Notes: a model not told the origin generated them from the letters alone. DNA of 35,343 bases from an uncultured Clostridium sp. (GCA_947571975.1 CANPAC010000007.1:1-35343), one strand, 5' to 3'. Counted from the stretch's first letter, positions 1-10,221 are shown. Translations and numbers: made by a program.

Positions 1-222
1 CCGAGGAATTTTTAAGAGATTTATATAATACTTAGTTTTGCCTTGAGCATTCCTCCTTTTATAGGATAAGAATTTCTAAATATTTTTCAGTTGCATTCGA
101 ATTTTAAAGAAATATTTTATATAAATCCTTTGCTATTTATCAAATTTATCTTGCTTACAAATCAAGAGTTGTAGATAATTAAAACAATAATGGCTAAAGC
201 GGGACTGTCCCAACTTAGCCAT
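1..222. repeat. Left copy of ~222-bp terminal inverted repeat
   Basis: This stretch reappears, reverse-complemented and clearly diverged, at 35091-35313. Long identical blocks include TACTTAGTTTTGCCTTGA, TATAGGATAAGAATTTCTAA and CTTACAAATCAAG. No reading frame is conserved between the copies, so it is probably non-coding. It starts at base 1, so the true outer edge is not visible. The likeliest reading is a dispersed genomic repeat at which the contig ended. Confidence 0.85.
191..221 (-). terminator. Hairpin at the inner end of the repeat, just past purF
   Basis: TGGCTAA...TTAGCCA encloses a second stem GGGAC-t-GTCCC. It lies about 12 bases downstream of the purF stop and is followed on the minus strand by an AT-rich tract, so it may end purF transcription. 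The GGGACAG/CTGTCCC core recurs near 16.5 kb, 32.73 kb and 35.10 kb. Confidence 0.5.
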
Positions 223-232
223 CTTCTCTTTC

Positions 233-1654
233 CTAAAACTGTATCTTTTCAAATTTATCTTTATCAATATTTTTAGGTACTTCAATTGGATATTTGCCAG
301 TAAAGCAACCATCACAAAATCCTTTTACCTTACAAGGTTTTGTAATTTCCCTTAAGCTATCTAAACTCAAATATTCCAAAGTATCTGCGCCAATTTCTTG
401 TCTAATTTGTTCAACCGTTTTATTATAAGCAATCAAATTCTCTTTCTTATCAACATCAGTACCAAAATAGCAAACATCCACAAAAGCTGGTGAAGCTACC
501 CTAATATGTACTTCTTTTGCTCCAGCATCTTTTAAAGATTTAATAATTCTAGTAATTGTAGTTCCTCTTACAATTGAATCATCTACTAAAACTATTTTTT
601 TGCCTTTTACTGTATGTTTTAAAGGATTTAATTTTAGATTTACTAATTTCTTTCTTTTATTTTGTGTATTTTGGATAAAAGTTCTTCCTACATATTTACT
701 TTTAATAAATACAATATCATATGGAATTTTAGATTCTTTTGAATATCCTAATGCTGCGTCATTTCCAGAGTCTGGTACAGATGCTACAATATCTGCATCT
801 ACTGGTGCTTGTCTTGCTAAATATCTTCCTGCTTCTTCACGGAAAAGATGAACATTAATACCATCAATTGTAGAATCTGGTCTAGCAAAATAGATATATT
901 CAAATACACACATTCCTTTATTTTCATCTGGTAAAAACTTCTCACTTGTAATTTCATTATTTGTTATAGTTACCACTTCCCCTGGTTCAATGTCACGGTC
1001 AAAAGTAGCTCCCATAATATCTAATGCACAACTTTCAGAAGCTAATACAATTTCTTCTCCAAAGTGCCCCATACAAAGAGGTTTGAATCCTTGTGGATCT
1101 CTTACAGCAATCAATTTTTGTGAAGATAATACTAAAAGTGAATATGCTCCTTTTATAATTTTCATAGTATTTTTAACTGCTTCTTCTATTGAATCTGTTT
1201 TTAATCTTTCCCTTACAATAATATGGCAAATAATCTCTGTATCACTTGTTGTTGTGAATATTGCTCCTTCTTCTTCTAATTTTCTTTTTAGCTCTACTGC
1301 ATTTGTTAAGTTACCATTATGCACAATTGCTAAATTTCCTTTTTTATGTCTTACTACCATTGGCTGTGCATTTTCTTTTTTACTAACACCTGTTGTTGAG
1401 TAACGAACATGTCCAATTGCCATTTTTCCTTGTGGCATGTCTTGTTGAACTTCCTTTGTAAAAACCTCTGAAACTAGTCCAACATCTTTATGAAAGTGAA
1501 TCACTCCATCTGTATTTATAGCAACACCACAACTTTCCTCTCCTCTATGTTGTAATCCTGACAAGCCTACACACACTTGTCCTATTAAATCTTCTTTCGC
1601 TTCTTTAGAATAAATTCCAAATACACCACATTCTTCTTTTACTTTATCAAACAT
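233..1654 (-). CDS. purF: Amidophosphoribosyltransferase
   Basis: First committed step of purine synthesis: glutamine plus PRPP gives 5-phosphoribosylamine. It is a cytosolic enzyme. The 473-aa protein opens with a short propeptide (MFDKVKEE) before Cys9, which becomes the N-terminal nucleophile of a class II glutamine amidotransferase domain (about residues 9-235, with QHRGEES and HNGNLTN). The PRPP loop VDDSIVRGTT lies at about 358-367. Cys249, Cys395, Cys447 and Cys450 fit the four ligands of the 4Fe-4S cluster known in the Bacillus-type enzyme. An AAGGA ribosome site precedes the ATG. It stands alone, divergent from purN, with a palindrome between them. Length is normal and it contains no in-frame CGG. 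Confidence 0.97.
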   Translation of the reverse strand: MFDKVKEECGVFGIYSKEAKEDLIGQVCVGLSGLQHRGEESCGVAINTDGVIHFHKDVGLVSEVFTKEVQQDMPQGKMAIGHVRYSTTGVSKKENAQPMVVRHKKGNLAIVHNGNLTNAVELKRKLEEEGAIFTTTSDTEIICHIIVRERLKTDSIEEAVKNTMKIIKGAYSLLVLSSQKLIAVRDPQGFKPLCMGHFGEEIVLASESCALDIMGATFDRDIEPGEVVTITNNEITSEKFLPDENKGMCVFEYIYFARPDSTIDGINVHLFREEAGRYLARQAPVDADIVASVPDSGNDAALGYSKESKIPYDIVFIKSKYVGRTFIQNTQNKRKKLVNLKLNPLKHTVKGKKIVLVDDSIVRGTTITRIIKSLKDAGAKEVHIRVASPAFVDVCYFGTDVDKKENLIAYNKTVEQIRQEIGADTLEYLSLDSLREITKPCKVKGFCDGCFTGKYPIEVPKNIDKDKFEKIQF

Positions 1655-1690
1655 TTCCTTTTATCCTTTCTAATTTATATTATAACAGAG

Positions 1691-1781
1691 AAAAGATTTA
1701 TATATAACTATTCGAAGAAAAGACCCTGATTGTTACACCTTAGCTATGTTTTTTCGATAAATAGTTATATATAAATCTTTT
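1691..1781. repeat. Palindrome between purF and purN
   Basis: A perfect 22-bp arm, AAAAGATTTATATATAACTA plus TT (1691-1712), is repeated inverted at 1760-1781 around a 47-base loop. The loop contains facing TTCGAAG/TTTTTTCGA tracts. It sits between divergent purF and purN, about 37 bases upstream of purF, so it could affect purF expression. The loop's AGGGTC...TTTTC..CG (read on the minus strand) resembles the centre of the palindrome near 21.31 kb. Confidence 0.75.
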
Positions 1782-1892
1782 CTTATTATATTATAATTAC
1801 ATTTTAATAATTTTACACTTACAACCTTTCCTAATTATTGACTTCCTACCATATTCATGCTAAACTACTTATATAAATTAGGAGGTAATTTT

Positions 1893-2465
1893 ATGTATCA
1901 TTTAGTTGTTTTTGCTTCAGGCAATGGTTCTACTTTACAAGCTATAATTGATAGCATTAAATCCCATGAACTAGAAGCTAAAATTGATTTAGTTGTTTCT
2001 GATAATCCTCATGCCTATGCTTTAAAAAGAGCAGAAACTAATAATATAGAAACTTATATTATTCAAAATAAAAAATTTGAATTACGAGATTTAGAATTAT
2101 CAGAAATACTTTCTAAATACTCAATTAACTTAATTGTTCTTGCTGGCTATCTAAAAATGATTGGTCCACATTTACTTAGAGACTATACAATTATCAATAC
2201 TCATCCTTCTTTACTACCTAAATTTGGTGGAAAAGGTATGCATGGTATGCATGTTCACGAAGCTGTTGTAGAAGCTGGTGAAAAATATACTGGTGCAACT
2301 ATTCATTTTGTAAATAGTGAGTATGATAAAGGTAATATTATTAGCCAAACTAAAGTTGAAGTTTTACCTAGTGATACTGCCGAAACAGTTTCTCAAAAAG
2401 TACAAGCTGCTGAGAAAATTCAATTAATTAATGTATTAAACCGCTTCGTTAATCACAAAATATAA
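1893..2465 (+). CDS. purN: Phosphoribosylglycinamide formyltransferase
   Basis: Transfers a formyl group from 10-formyltetrahydrofolate to GAR, the third step of purine synthesis. The 190-aa protein has the family glycine-rich start (VVFASGNGSTLQAIID), the active-site INTHPSLLP stretch with its Asn and His, and the later Asp in YDKGNII. ATG 1893 is chosen because AGGAGG lies 5 to 6 bases upstream and the homology starts there; an in-frame 12-residue extension lacks a ribosome site. It is a single gene, convergent with purD and sharing a terminator hairpin with it. Length is normal. Confidence 0.95.
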   Translation: MYHLVVFASGNGSTLQAIIDSIKSHELEAKIDLVVSDNPHAYALKRAETNNIETYIIQNKKFELRDLELSEILSKYSINLIVLAGYLKMIGPHLLRDYTIINTHPSLLPKFGGKGMHGMHVHEAVVEAGEKYTGATIHFVNSEYDKGNIISQTKVEVLPSDTAETVSQKVQAAEKIQLINVLNRFVNHKI

Positions 2466-2471
2466 TTTTTA

Positions 2472-2508
2472 TATAGGGATTTAGGTATTTTTGCATTAAA
2501 TCCCTATA
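2472..2508. terminator. Bidirectional terminator between purN and purD
   Basis: TATAGGGATTTA (2472-2483) pairs with TAAATCCCTATA (2497-2508). It lies between the two convergent stop codons and has A/T tracts on both sides, so it can serve both strands. Confidence 0.8.
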
Positions 2509-2520
2509 ATTTATTTTACA

Positions 2521-3819
2521 TTAGTGTTCATAAATTTCTCCAATGTCATTTCTATAGTCTAATTTTTCATCAATATTATTTTCCATAGCTGCATATGCCT
2601 TTTGTCTTGCCTCTTCTAATGTACTTCCACTTGTATGAATAGCAAATAATCTTGAAGTTCCAACTGACTTGTATTTGCCATTTTCACTTGGTTTTGTACT
2701 TGCAAAGTAAACTTTTGCTCCTTTTTCTTTAATTGCTTTTGTATTTAATGTAAATTCTATTGGTTCAGCTTTTCTAATTGCATAATCTGGACTTACTACA
2801 TAAACTGTAAAAGTATAATTCTTTTTAAATTTACAATTTTCATTTGATAGTTTTTGTTCCCAGATGTTTTCCATCACTTCTGCAAATGGTGTATCTAATG
2901 AGTTTAATACATTAATTGCTTCTGGGTCTCCAAACCTTGCATTAAATTCAATAAATTTAATTCCTTGCTTGCATTTAAAAAATCCACCATAGATAACACC
3001 TGTAAATTCTAAACTATCTTTATTTACATATTGAATTGTATCTTGGATTAATTTGCTACATTCTTCTACATCTTTTTGCTCTAAAAATGGTAATAATCCA
3101 TTTTCAAAACTTAAACATCCCATACCTCCAGTACCAGGTCCTTTGTCCTCATCAAAACGGTAAGGATAATCAAATGTAGTTGGTGTTACAACAATGTTTT
3201 TACCATCTGTTAATGCCATAACTGTAAATTCTCTACCTTCTATTTTATCTTGTACAATTACTTTTCCATCAGATTCTAAACATTCTTTAGCATACTCAAA
3301 ACCTTCTTGCTTGCCCTTAAAGTGAATGCCTCCTACTTTTACCCCTTTTCCTCCTGTCAATCCTTCTGGTTTTACAACAAAACTATCATCATCATAACTT
3401 TTCATTACTTCTTCTAATTTTGCTAAATCACAAATTCTTTCATTTTTTATAATCATTTCAGGTGCCAATTTTTCAACAATTTCTAAAGCATACGTTTTGC
3501 TCCATTCCACTTTAGCCCCTTTAGAAGTTGGTCCAAATGTTTTTAATCCAAGTTCTTTTGCTAAATCAATTAATCCTTCTTGTAGTAAATTGTCTTGACT
3601 TACTACACATGCTTCAATGCCTTCTTCTTTTACAAATTTAGTTACAAGTTCTTTATCAAATGGGTCTCCTATAATATATTTTCCATTTGATTTTTCAACA
3701 TCTTGAACAACTGATGGATTAGCATATGGTAAAATAGCATATAGCTCAAAACCTTTTCCAATTTGTTCTGCTAAGACCGCTTCACGTCCACCATTTCCTA
3801 ACAATAAACATTTTTTCAT
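2521..3819 (-). CDS. purD: Phosphoribosylamine-glycine ligase
   Basis: Joins phosphoribosylamine and glycine using ATP to give GAR. The 432-aa ATP-grasp protein has the N-terminal loop as LLLGNGGREAVLAE (most relatives have GGREHAL), the ATP lid VVKPEGLTGGKGVKV at about residue 155, the GPGTGGMG loop at about 235, and the metal-binding EFNARFGDPE at about 280. These are PurD marks, though the sequence is a divergent branch. Its start lies 9 bases after the purB stop, so it is the last gene of the purM-purL-purB-purD operon. Its stop abuts the terminator shared with purN. Confidence 0.92.
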   Translation of the reverse strand: MKKCLLLGNGGREAVLAEQIGKGFELYAILPYANPSVVQDVEKSNGKYIIGDPFDKELVTKFVKEEGIEACVVSQDNLLQEGLIDLAKELGLKTFGPTSKGAKVEWSKTYALEIVEKLAPEMIIKNERICDLAKLEEVMKSYDDDSFVVKPEGLTGGKGVKVGGIHFKGKQEGFEYAKECLESDGKVIVQDKIEGREFTVMALTDGKNIVVTPTTFDYPYRFDEDKGPGTGGMGCLSFENGLLPFLEQKDVEECSKLIQDTIQYVNKDSLEFTGVIYGGFFKCKQGIKFIEFNARFGDPEAINVLNSLDTPFAEVMENIWEQKLSNENCKFKKNYTFTVYVVSPDYAIRKAEPIEFTLNTKAIKEKGAKVYFASTKPSENGKYKSVGTSRLFAIHTSGSTLEEARQKAYAAMENNIDEKLDYRNDIGEIYEH

Positions 3820-3828
3820 ATCTTTCTC

Positions 3829-5263
3829 CTATACATTAATTTCTACTTCTTCATCACTTATTAAATCTTTATACTTTTCCAAAACTGGGTTTACTCTATC
3901 TTGTATAAAGTCTTCCACTTGTTTTGGTGCTCTACCACATAAATAGTCTGGATTTAAAGCTTGCATAATTTCTTCTTTGTTTAGTCCAAAAGTTTCATCT
4001 GCTGCTATTCTATCTACTAAATCATTTGGTTTTCCAAGTTCTTTTACTTGTTTTCCTGCTTCCATAGAATAAACTCTAATTTTTTCATGCAATTCTTGTC
4101 TGTCTCCACCTTTTAGTACAGCATTCATTAAAATTTCTTCTGTTGCCATAAATGGTAGTTCTTGCATCATATTTGTTTTTATTACATTTTCATAAACTAC
4201 AATGTTTTTAGATATATTAGCATATAAAATTAGGATAGCGTCTACTGCTAAAAAGCTTTCTGGCACACAAATTCTTTTATTAGCTGAATCATCTAGTGTT
4301 CTTTCTAACCATTGTGTTGCTGCTGTAATAGTTGGATCCATAGTTAATGTCATTACATGTCTTGCTAGTGAATTAATTCTTTCACTCCTCATTGGATTTC
4401 TTTTATATGCCATAGCAGATGAGCCAATTTGCCCTTTTTCGAAAGGTTCTTCTAATTCCTTTTCATGTTGTAATAATCTCATGTCATTAGCAAATTTAGA
4501 ACAGCTTCCAGCTATTTGTGATAATACACTTAAAACTCTTGTATCTAATTTTCTAGTATATGTTTGTCCGAGATACCGCATATACTTGTTCAAATCCCAT
4601 TTTTTCAGCTATTTTATCATCTATTTTGTTTACTTTTTCTTCATCTTTAAATAGTTTCATAAAACTTTCCTGTGTTCCTGTTGTTCCTTTACATCCTAAT
4701 AGTTTCATATGACTTTGTACAAATTCTAATTCTTCTAAATCTTCAAGTAAATCTTGTAACCACAAAGTTGCTCTTTTTCCTACTGTAGTTAATTGTGCTG
4801 GCTGAAAATGAGTATATCCTAAACAAGTTACTGATTTATTTTGAAGTGCAAAGTTTTTTAAATTGTTTATAACTAAAATCAATTTTTGTTTTACAATTTC
4901 TAAAGCTTTAGTCATTAATATAACATCTGTATTGTCTGTTACATAACATGAGGTAGCTCCTAAGTGAATAATTGGTTTAGCTGTTGGACATTTTAATCCA
5001 AATTCATATACATGTGCCATAACGTCATGTCTACATTCTTTTTCCCTTTGGCTTACGATTTCATAATCGATATTATCTACATTAGCTTTCATTTCTTTTA
5101 TTTGTTCTTCTGTTATATCTATTCCTAACTCTTTTTCAGTTTCTGCAAGTGCTATCCATAGTTTTCTCCATGTTGTGTATTTGCTGTCATTTGACCACAA
5201 TTTGTTCATTTCTTCACTTGCATATCTTCCAGATAATGGTGTTTTGTAAATATTATTTTCCAT
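3829..5263 (-). CDS. purB: Adenylosuccinate lyase, split by an extra C at CGG (+1 frameshift)
   Basis: Cleaves SAICAR and adenylosuccinate in purine synthesis. The reading frame breaks at 4570 (minus-strand C). Codons read TCT CGG ACA, giving a premature TAG. Skipping the C gives VYAVS-GQTYTRKLDTRVLS, matching the very conserved GQTYTRK stretch of the family. The joined protein is 477 aa, the usual length for this long PurB form, with RHDVMAHVYEF and GYTHFQPAQ in the first part and the signature GSSAMAYKRNPMRSE in the second. Residue 231 (Ser) is the last before the break and Gly232 the first after. It sits between purL and purD in a tight operon, so loss of function would be surprising. Either the CGG drives a +1 frameshift or this is an error or true mutation; see the first finding. 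Confidence 0.9.
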
Positions 5264-5317
5264 TTATTTCTCCTCTTATTTTATTTATATTTTCAATCAA
5301 AAAGATGTAATAATTAG

Positions 5318-8300
5318 TTATGCTCTATAATAATTGATTCCTGCTTCAAAAATCTTTTGGTCTTTTCTACCTGGTACATTTTTTACAATTTCTCGATAGC
5401 TTCTTTCTGAATGTCCCATCTTACCTAAGATTCTACCATCTGGACTAGTAATTCCCTCTATTGCGTCAATTGAACCATTTGGATTATAAGCAATATCATA
5501 AGTAGCATTTCCAGCTAAATCAACATATTGAGTAGCAATTTGACCATTTTCAATTAATTGTTTTTCTAAATCTTCTGAAACAATAAATCTTCCTTCTCCA
5601 TGAGAAATTGGAACTGTAAATTGTTCTCCTAATTCTACTTTACTAAACCAAGGAGACATTTTTGATACTACTTTTGTTTCTACCATTCTTGACATATGTC
5701 TTCCTATATTATTAAATGTTAATGTTGGAGAATTTTCATCCATTTCTCTAATTTCTCCATAAGGCAATAATCCTAATTTTACCAATGCTTGGAATCCGTT
5801 ACAAATTCCTAACATTAATCCATCTTTTTCATATAGATGTTTATTAATTAAGTCTTTTAATTTTGGATTTCTGAACACTGCTCCAATAAATTTTCCTGAA
5901 CCATCTGGCTCATCACCACTACTAAATCCACCTGGTAACATGATAATTTGTGCCTTTTCAATTTCTTTTGCAAAAAGCTCAATTGATTCTGCTATATTTT
6001 CTGGTTTTAAATTTTTGAATACAACCATGTTTGTCATTCCACCTGCATCTTCAAATGCTTTAGCTACATCATATTCACAATTTGTTCCTGGGAATACTGG
6101 TATAAATACACGTGGCTTAGTTATTGGCATCTTGCGAGTAATTTTACAAGTTTTATCACTTAATATATTATTTGCCTTTTTTCCTTCATGTTTTGTTTTT
6201 GTAGGAAATACTTTTTCTAATGGTCTTTCCCATTTTTCAATCAAATCATCTAATTCAAATGATACTTCGTTATTTACTATAATTTTTTCTGTTTTAGTTG
6301 TAGTTCCTAAAATTTCTGCTTTTTCTATTTCTACTCCATCTTTTACTTCTATAACAAAAGAACCATAATAAGGATAGAATAAATCTAAATCTTTATTTTC
6401 AAATGTAAATCCAATCTTATTTCCTATACAGCTTTTTGTGATAACATCTGCTATTCCACCATGAGTAATTGTACTTACTGATAATACTTCTTCTTGCTTA
6501 ATTAAGTTATGTATAATTTCATAATTTTCTTTTAAATCTTCAAAATCTAAAATATCTTCTTTTCCCATTTTAGTTTTCAAAAATACCACTTTTGAGTCTG
6601 TTTTCTTGAATTCATTTGAAACTACTTTTGCAGTATCTGTTTCTCCAATACAGAAAGATACTAGTGTTGGTGGTACATCAAGTTCATTGTATGAACCTGA
6701 CATACTGTCTTTTCCACCTATAGCTGCTATTTTTAGTTCTTTTTGTACTAAATATGCTCCTAAAATTGCTGCTAATGGTTTTCCCCATCTAGTAGGCTCA
6801 TTTCTTAATTTTTCAAAGTATTCTTGTAATGTCAAATATGCTTTTTTATAGTCTCCACCAATTGCTACATATTTTGAAACTGATTCTATAATTGCGTAAA
6901 CTGCTCCATGGAATGGACTCCAGCTTGCTAAATATGGATTATATCCATAAGTCATAATAGTTCCACTATCTGTGTATCCTTTTAATGTTGGAATTCTTGC
7001 TACCATTCCCAAAGCTGGTGTTAATTGATATTTTCCTCCAAATGGCATAATTACAGTATTTGCTCCAATTGTGCTATCAAAACGTTCTACTAATCCTTTT
7101 TGTGAACAACAATTTAAGTCTGTAATTGTTTTCTCCCATTTTTCTTTGATATTATCCACTTTTGCTGGTTTAAAATAAGATTTTTCTTCTTGTGGTTTTA
7201 CCACTTCTACAGTTGCATTTTTCACATCACCATTAGTATCTAAAAATTCTCTTGAAATATCAACAATTAAGTTTCCTCTCCAATACATTTTTACTCTTGG
7301 TTCTTCTACTACTTCTGCAACTATTGTTGCTTCTAGGTTTTCTTTTTCGGCAAAGTCTACTAGCTTTTGGGCGTTTTCCTTTGCTACTACTACTGCCATT
7401 CTTTCTTGTGATTCTGAAATAGCAAGTTCTGTTCCATCAAGGCCTTCATATTTTTTAGGTACTTTATCTAGGTTAATTACCAAACCATCTGCTAATTCTC
7501 CAATTGCAACAGATACTCCTCCTGCTCCGAAGTCATTACATCTTTTTATTATTTTAGTTACTTCACTATCTCTAAATAATCTTTGTACTTTTCTTTCTTC
7601 TGGTGCATTTCCTTTTTGAACTTCTGCTCCACAAGTTGTTAGTGATTCACTTGTATGTGCTTTTGATGAACCTGTTGCACCTCCACATCCATCTCTACCA
7701 GTTTTTCCACCTAAAAGAATAACAATATCTCCTGGTACTGGTCTTGTACGAACTACATTTTCTTTTGGTGCTGCTCCAACTAATGCTCCTATTTCCATAC
7801 GTTTTGCAACATATCCATCATGATAAATTTCAGCTACTTGTCCTGTTGCTAAACCTATTTGATTTCCATAAGAACTGTATCCCCTTGCTGCTTCATTTGT
7901 AAGCTTTCTTTGTGGTAGTTTATTAGGTAATGTTTCATCTACTGTTTTCCTTGGGTCACCACATCCTGTAACACGCATTGCTTGATATACATACACTCTT
8001 CCAGATAGTGGGTCACGAATGGCTCCTCCTAAACAAGTTGCAGCTCCACCAAAAGGTTCAATTTCTGTTGGGTGGTTATGAGTCTCATTTTTGAACATTA
8101 TTAAATATTCTTCTGGTTTTCCATCTACTAAAATGTCAGCTTTAATGCTACATGCGTTAATTTCTTCGCTTTCATCTAATTCCTTCATATATCCTGCTTT
8201 TTTTAGTTCTTTAGCAGCAATTGTTGCTATATCCATTAAGCAAATATCTTTTGCTTTTCTGTTTTCATAAACAGCGTCTCTTGCTTTTAGATAATCTTCA

Positions 8301-9046
8301 TATACTTTTTTTAGTAAATCCCATTTGATGTCTAAAACTTCTAGTTTTGTTAAAAATGTAGTATGTCTACAATGGTCTGACCAATAAGTATCTATCATTT
8401 TCATTTCTGTCATAGTTGGATTTCTTTTTTCTGTTTCTTTAAAATAATTTTGGCAAAATTTTAAGTCAGCAAAATCCATGGCAAATCCATATTTTTCATA
8501 AAATTTATGTGAGTCTTCTTCTGTCATGTTAATAAATCCTTCGACTGTCGCTACATCATCTGGTTCTTCCATTTTAGTTTTTAAGTTTTCAGGTTTTTCT
8601 AATGAACATTCTCTAGAATCAACTTGGTTTATCATGTATTTTTTTATTTTTTCTTTGTCTTGTGGTTTTAAATCACCTTGTAATATATATATTTTTGCAG
8701 ATTTAGCTGTTGGTCTATTTCCTGCTGCTAAAATTTGTAAACATTCTTCTAGTGCATTTGCCCTTTGGTCAAATTGACCTGGTAAAAATTCTACACCAAA
8801 TACATAGTCTTTTTCTTCAAATGGATATTTTTCTATAAAACTTTCGTCTACTTGTGGCTCTGAAAACACAGTATTTCTCGCCTCTTCAAATATTTTATCA
8901 CTTACACCTTCTACATCATATCTATTTAAAATAATTACATTTTTTAGTTCTTTTATTTTTAAGTTTTCTTGAATATCTGCTAATAGGTCTTTTGCTTCTC
9001 CATTAAATCCTTCTTTCTTTTTTACATAAATTCTTTTTACTTCCAT
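5318..9046 (-). CDS. purL: Phosphoribosylformylglycinamidine synthase, single-chain
   Basis: Converts FGAR to FGAM using ATP and glutamine. The 1242-aa chain carries everything in one protein: an N-terminal linker part, two synthase halves (FKNETHNHPTEIEPFGGA near residue 320, and a second half with GGKDSMSGSYNELDVP), then a fused class I glutamine amidotransferase from about residue 985. There PGTNCEYD, the nucleophile Cys in LGICNGFQAL, and His and Glu in PISHGEGRF are all present. This is the long architecture known from Clostridium, rather than the PurS/PurL/PurQ trio of Bacillus. It lies 54 bases after purM and 54 before purB. It has no in-frame CGG and no break in over 1200 codons. Confidence 0.97.
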   Translation of the reverse strand: MEVKRIYVKKKEGFNGEAKDLLADIQENLKIKELKNVIILNRYDVEGVSDKIFEEARNTVFSEPQVDESFIEKYPFEEKDYVFGVEFLPGQFDQRANALEECLQILAAGNRPTAKSAKIYILQGDLKPQDKEKIKKYMINQVDSRECSLEKPENLKTKMEEPDDVATVEGFINMTEEDSHKFYEKYGFAMDFADLKFCQNYFKETEKRNPTMTEMKMIDTYWSDHCRHTTFLTKLEVLDIKWDLLKKVYEDYLKARDAVYENRKAKDICLMDIATIAAKELKKAGYMKELDESEEINACSIKADILVDGKPEEYLIMFKNETHNHPTEIEPFGGAATCLGGAIRDPLSGRVYVYQAMRVTGCGDPRKTVDETLPNKLPQRKLTNEAARGYSSYGNQIGLATGQVAEIYHDGYVAKRMEIGALVGAAPKENVVRTRPVPGDIVILLGGKTGRDGCGGATGSSKAHTSESLTTCGAEVQKGNAPEERKVQRLFRDSEVTKIIKRCNDFGAGGVSVAIGELADGLVINLDKVPKKYEGLDGTELAISESQERMAVVVAKENAQKLVDFAEKENLEATIVAEVVEEPRVKMYWRGNLIVDISREFLDTNGDVKNATVEVVKPQEEKSYFKPAKVDNIKEKWEKTITDLNCCSQKGLVERFDSTIGANTVIMPFGGKYQLTPALGMVARIPTLKGYTDSGTIMTYGYNPYLASWSPFHGAVYAIIESVSKYVAIGGDYKKAYLTLQEYFEKLRNEPTRWGKPLAAILGAYLVQKELKIAAIGGKDSMSGSYNELDVPPTLVSFCIGETDTAKVVSNEFKKTDSKVVFLKTKMGKEDILDFEDLKENYEIIHNLIKQEEVLSVSTITHGGIADVITKSCIGNKIGFTFENKDLDLFYPYYGSFVIEVKDGVEIEKAEILGTTTKTEKIIVNNEVSFELDDLIEKWERPLEKVFPTKTKHEGKKANNILSDKTCKITRKMPITKPRVFIPVFPGTNCEYDVAKAFEDAGGMTNMVVFKNLKPENIAESIELFAKEIEKAQIIMLPGGFSSGDEPDGSGKFIGAVFRNPKLKDLINKHLYEKDGLMLGICNGFQALVKLGLLPYGEIREMDENSPTLTFNNIGRHMSRMVETKVVSKMSPWFSKVELGEQFTVPISHGEGRFIVSEDLEKQLIENGQIATQYVDLAGNATYDIAYNPNGSIDAIEGITSPDGRILGKMGHSERSYREIVKNVPGRKDQKIFEAGINYYRA

Positions 9047-9100
9047 TTTAGACCTCCATTTTATTTTTAATCCTAGCTTTTAAGATTTTAATACTAAATA

Positions 9101-10138
9101 TTAGATTATTTTTATATCTTTATTTCCTTCAACTACTTCTCCTATTATATATGCTTTTTCTCCTTGTGATTCTAAAATGCTAATTGCTTTTCTAGCTTCT
9201 TCTTTTTTTACTATAATTGCCATTCCTATTCCCATATTAAATGTATTGTACATGTCTCTTTCTGGAATATTTCCTTCTTTTTGAATTAATTTAAATATTG
9301 GTAATATTGGATAAGAACTCTTTTGAATTTTTAAAGATACACCATCTCTTAGCATACGTGGCATATTTTCGTAAAATCCTCCTCCTGTAATGTGTGAAAT
9401 CCCTTTTACTTGTATAGTATTTAGCAATTCTAAAACAGGTTTTACATATATTTTAGTAGGTGTAAGTAGTGATTCTCCTAAAGTCATTCCTAATTCTTCT
9501 TTATATTCATTAATTGTTTCTTCATTTATATTAAATATTTTTCTAACTAGTGAAAATCCATTAGAATGTACTCCCGAAGAAGCAATTCCAATTACAGCGT
9601 CTCCTACTTCAATATTTTTACTGTCTATCATTTTTTCTTTTTCTACTACTCCAACTGAAAATCCAGCTAAGTCATATTCGCCTTGTTTGTAGAATCCAGG
9701 CATTTCTGCCGTTTCTCCTCCTACTAAGCTACATCCTGCCATTTTACACCCATCAGCTACTCCTTTTACAATAGTTGCTACTACTTCTGGTACATTCTTT
9801 CCTAAAGCCATATAGTCTAAGAAAAATAGTGGTTTTGCTCCACAACATATGATATCGTTAACACACATAGCAACACAGTCTTGTCCTATTGTATCATGTT
9901 TATCCATTAAAAAAGCCAACTTTAATTTAGTACCTACTCCATCTGTACCTGAAACTAAAATTGGTTCTTTTATTTTTTCTGTATTTAAAGCGTACAGACC
10001 TCCAAATCCTCCTAAGTCTGATACAACTCCTTCATTATAAGTGCTTTTTACTGCTTCTTTCATTAGTTCTACTGATTGATATCCTGCTGTTACGTCCACT
10101 CCTGCTTGTTTATAGCTTTCGCTGAAACTTTTTTCCAT
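9101..10138 (-). CDS. purM: Phosphoribosylformylglycinamidine cyclo-ligase
   Basis: Closes the imidazole ring (FGAM to AIR). The start at 10138 gives 345 aa, the family length, beginning [15 protein letters not shown], with AAAGGA 8 bases upstream. Motifs seen are [40 protein letters not shown] and [13 protein letters not shown], all typical of the PurM/AIR synthetase fold. The same frame is open upstream to a TTG at 10195 that has its own good AAAGGAG site 5 bases away. That would add 19 residues or encode a leader overlapping the 5' hairpin. It is the first gene of the purMLBD operon. Confidence 0.95.
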   Translation of the reverse strand: MEKSFSESYKQAGVDVTAGYQSVELMKEAVKSTYNEGVVSDLGGFGGLYALNTEKIKEPILVSGTDGVGTKLKLAFLMDKHDTIGQDCVAMCVNDIICCGAKPLFFLDYMALGKNVPEVVATIVKGVADGCKMAGCSLVGGETAEMPGFYKQGEYDLAGFSVGVVEKEKMIDSKNIEVGDAVIGIASSGVHSNGFSLVRKIFNINEETINEYKEELGMTLGESLLTPTKIYVKPVLELLNTIQVKGISHITGGGFYENMPRMLRDGVSLKIQKSSYPILPIFKLIQKEGNIPERDMYNTFNMGIGMAIIVKKEEARKAISILESQGEKAYIIGEVVEGNKDIKII

Positions 10139-10168
10139 TCTTCCATTCCTTTCTAGGCGCAAAATAAT

Positions 10169-10195
10169 TTGAAAAATAGTTTTACTATTTTTCAA
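10169..10195 (-). promoter_or_regulatory. Hairpin in the purM leader overlapping a possible TTG start
   Basis: TTGAAAAATAGT and ACTATTTTTCAA are a perfect 12-bp inverted repeat with a 3-base loop. The minus-strand TTG at its 5' end follows an AAAGGAG site and is in frame with purM. The hairpin could hide or expose the purM ribosome site. No purine riboswitch core could be recognised here. Confidence 0.45.
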
Positions 10196-10221
10196 TTTTT
10201 CTCCTTTAACTTTCTAATTTT

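Noticed and set aside
133..315. 60-codon leftward frame overlapping the purF end
   Set aside because: It lies across the end repeat and purF in another frame and is not conserved in the right copy.
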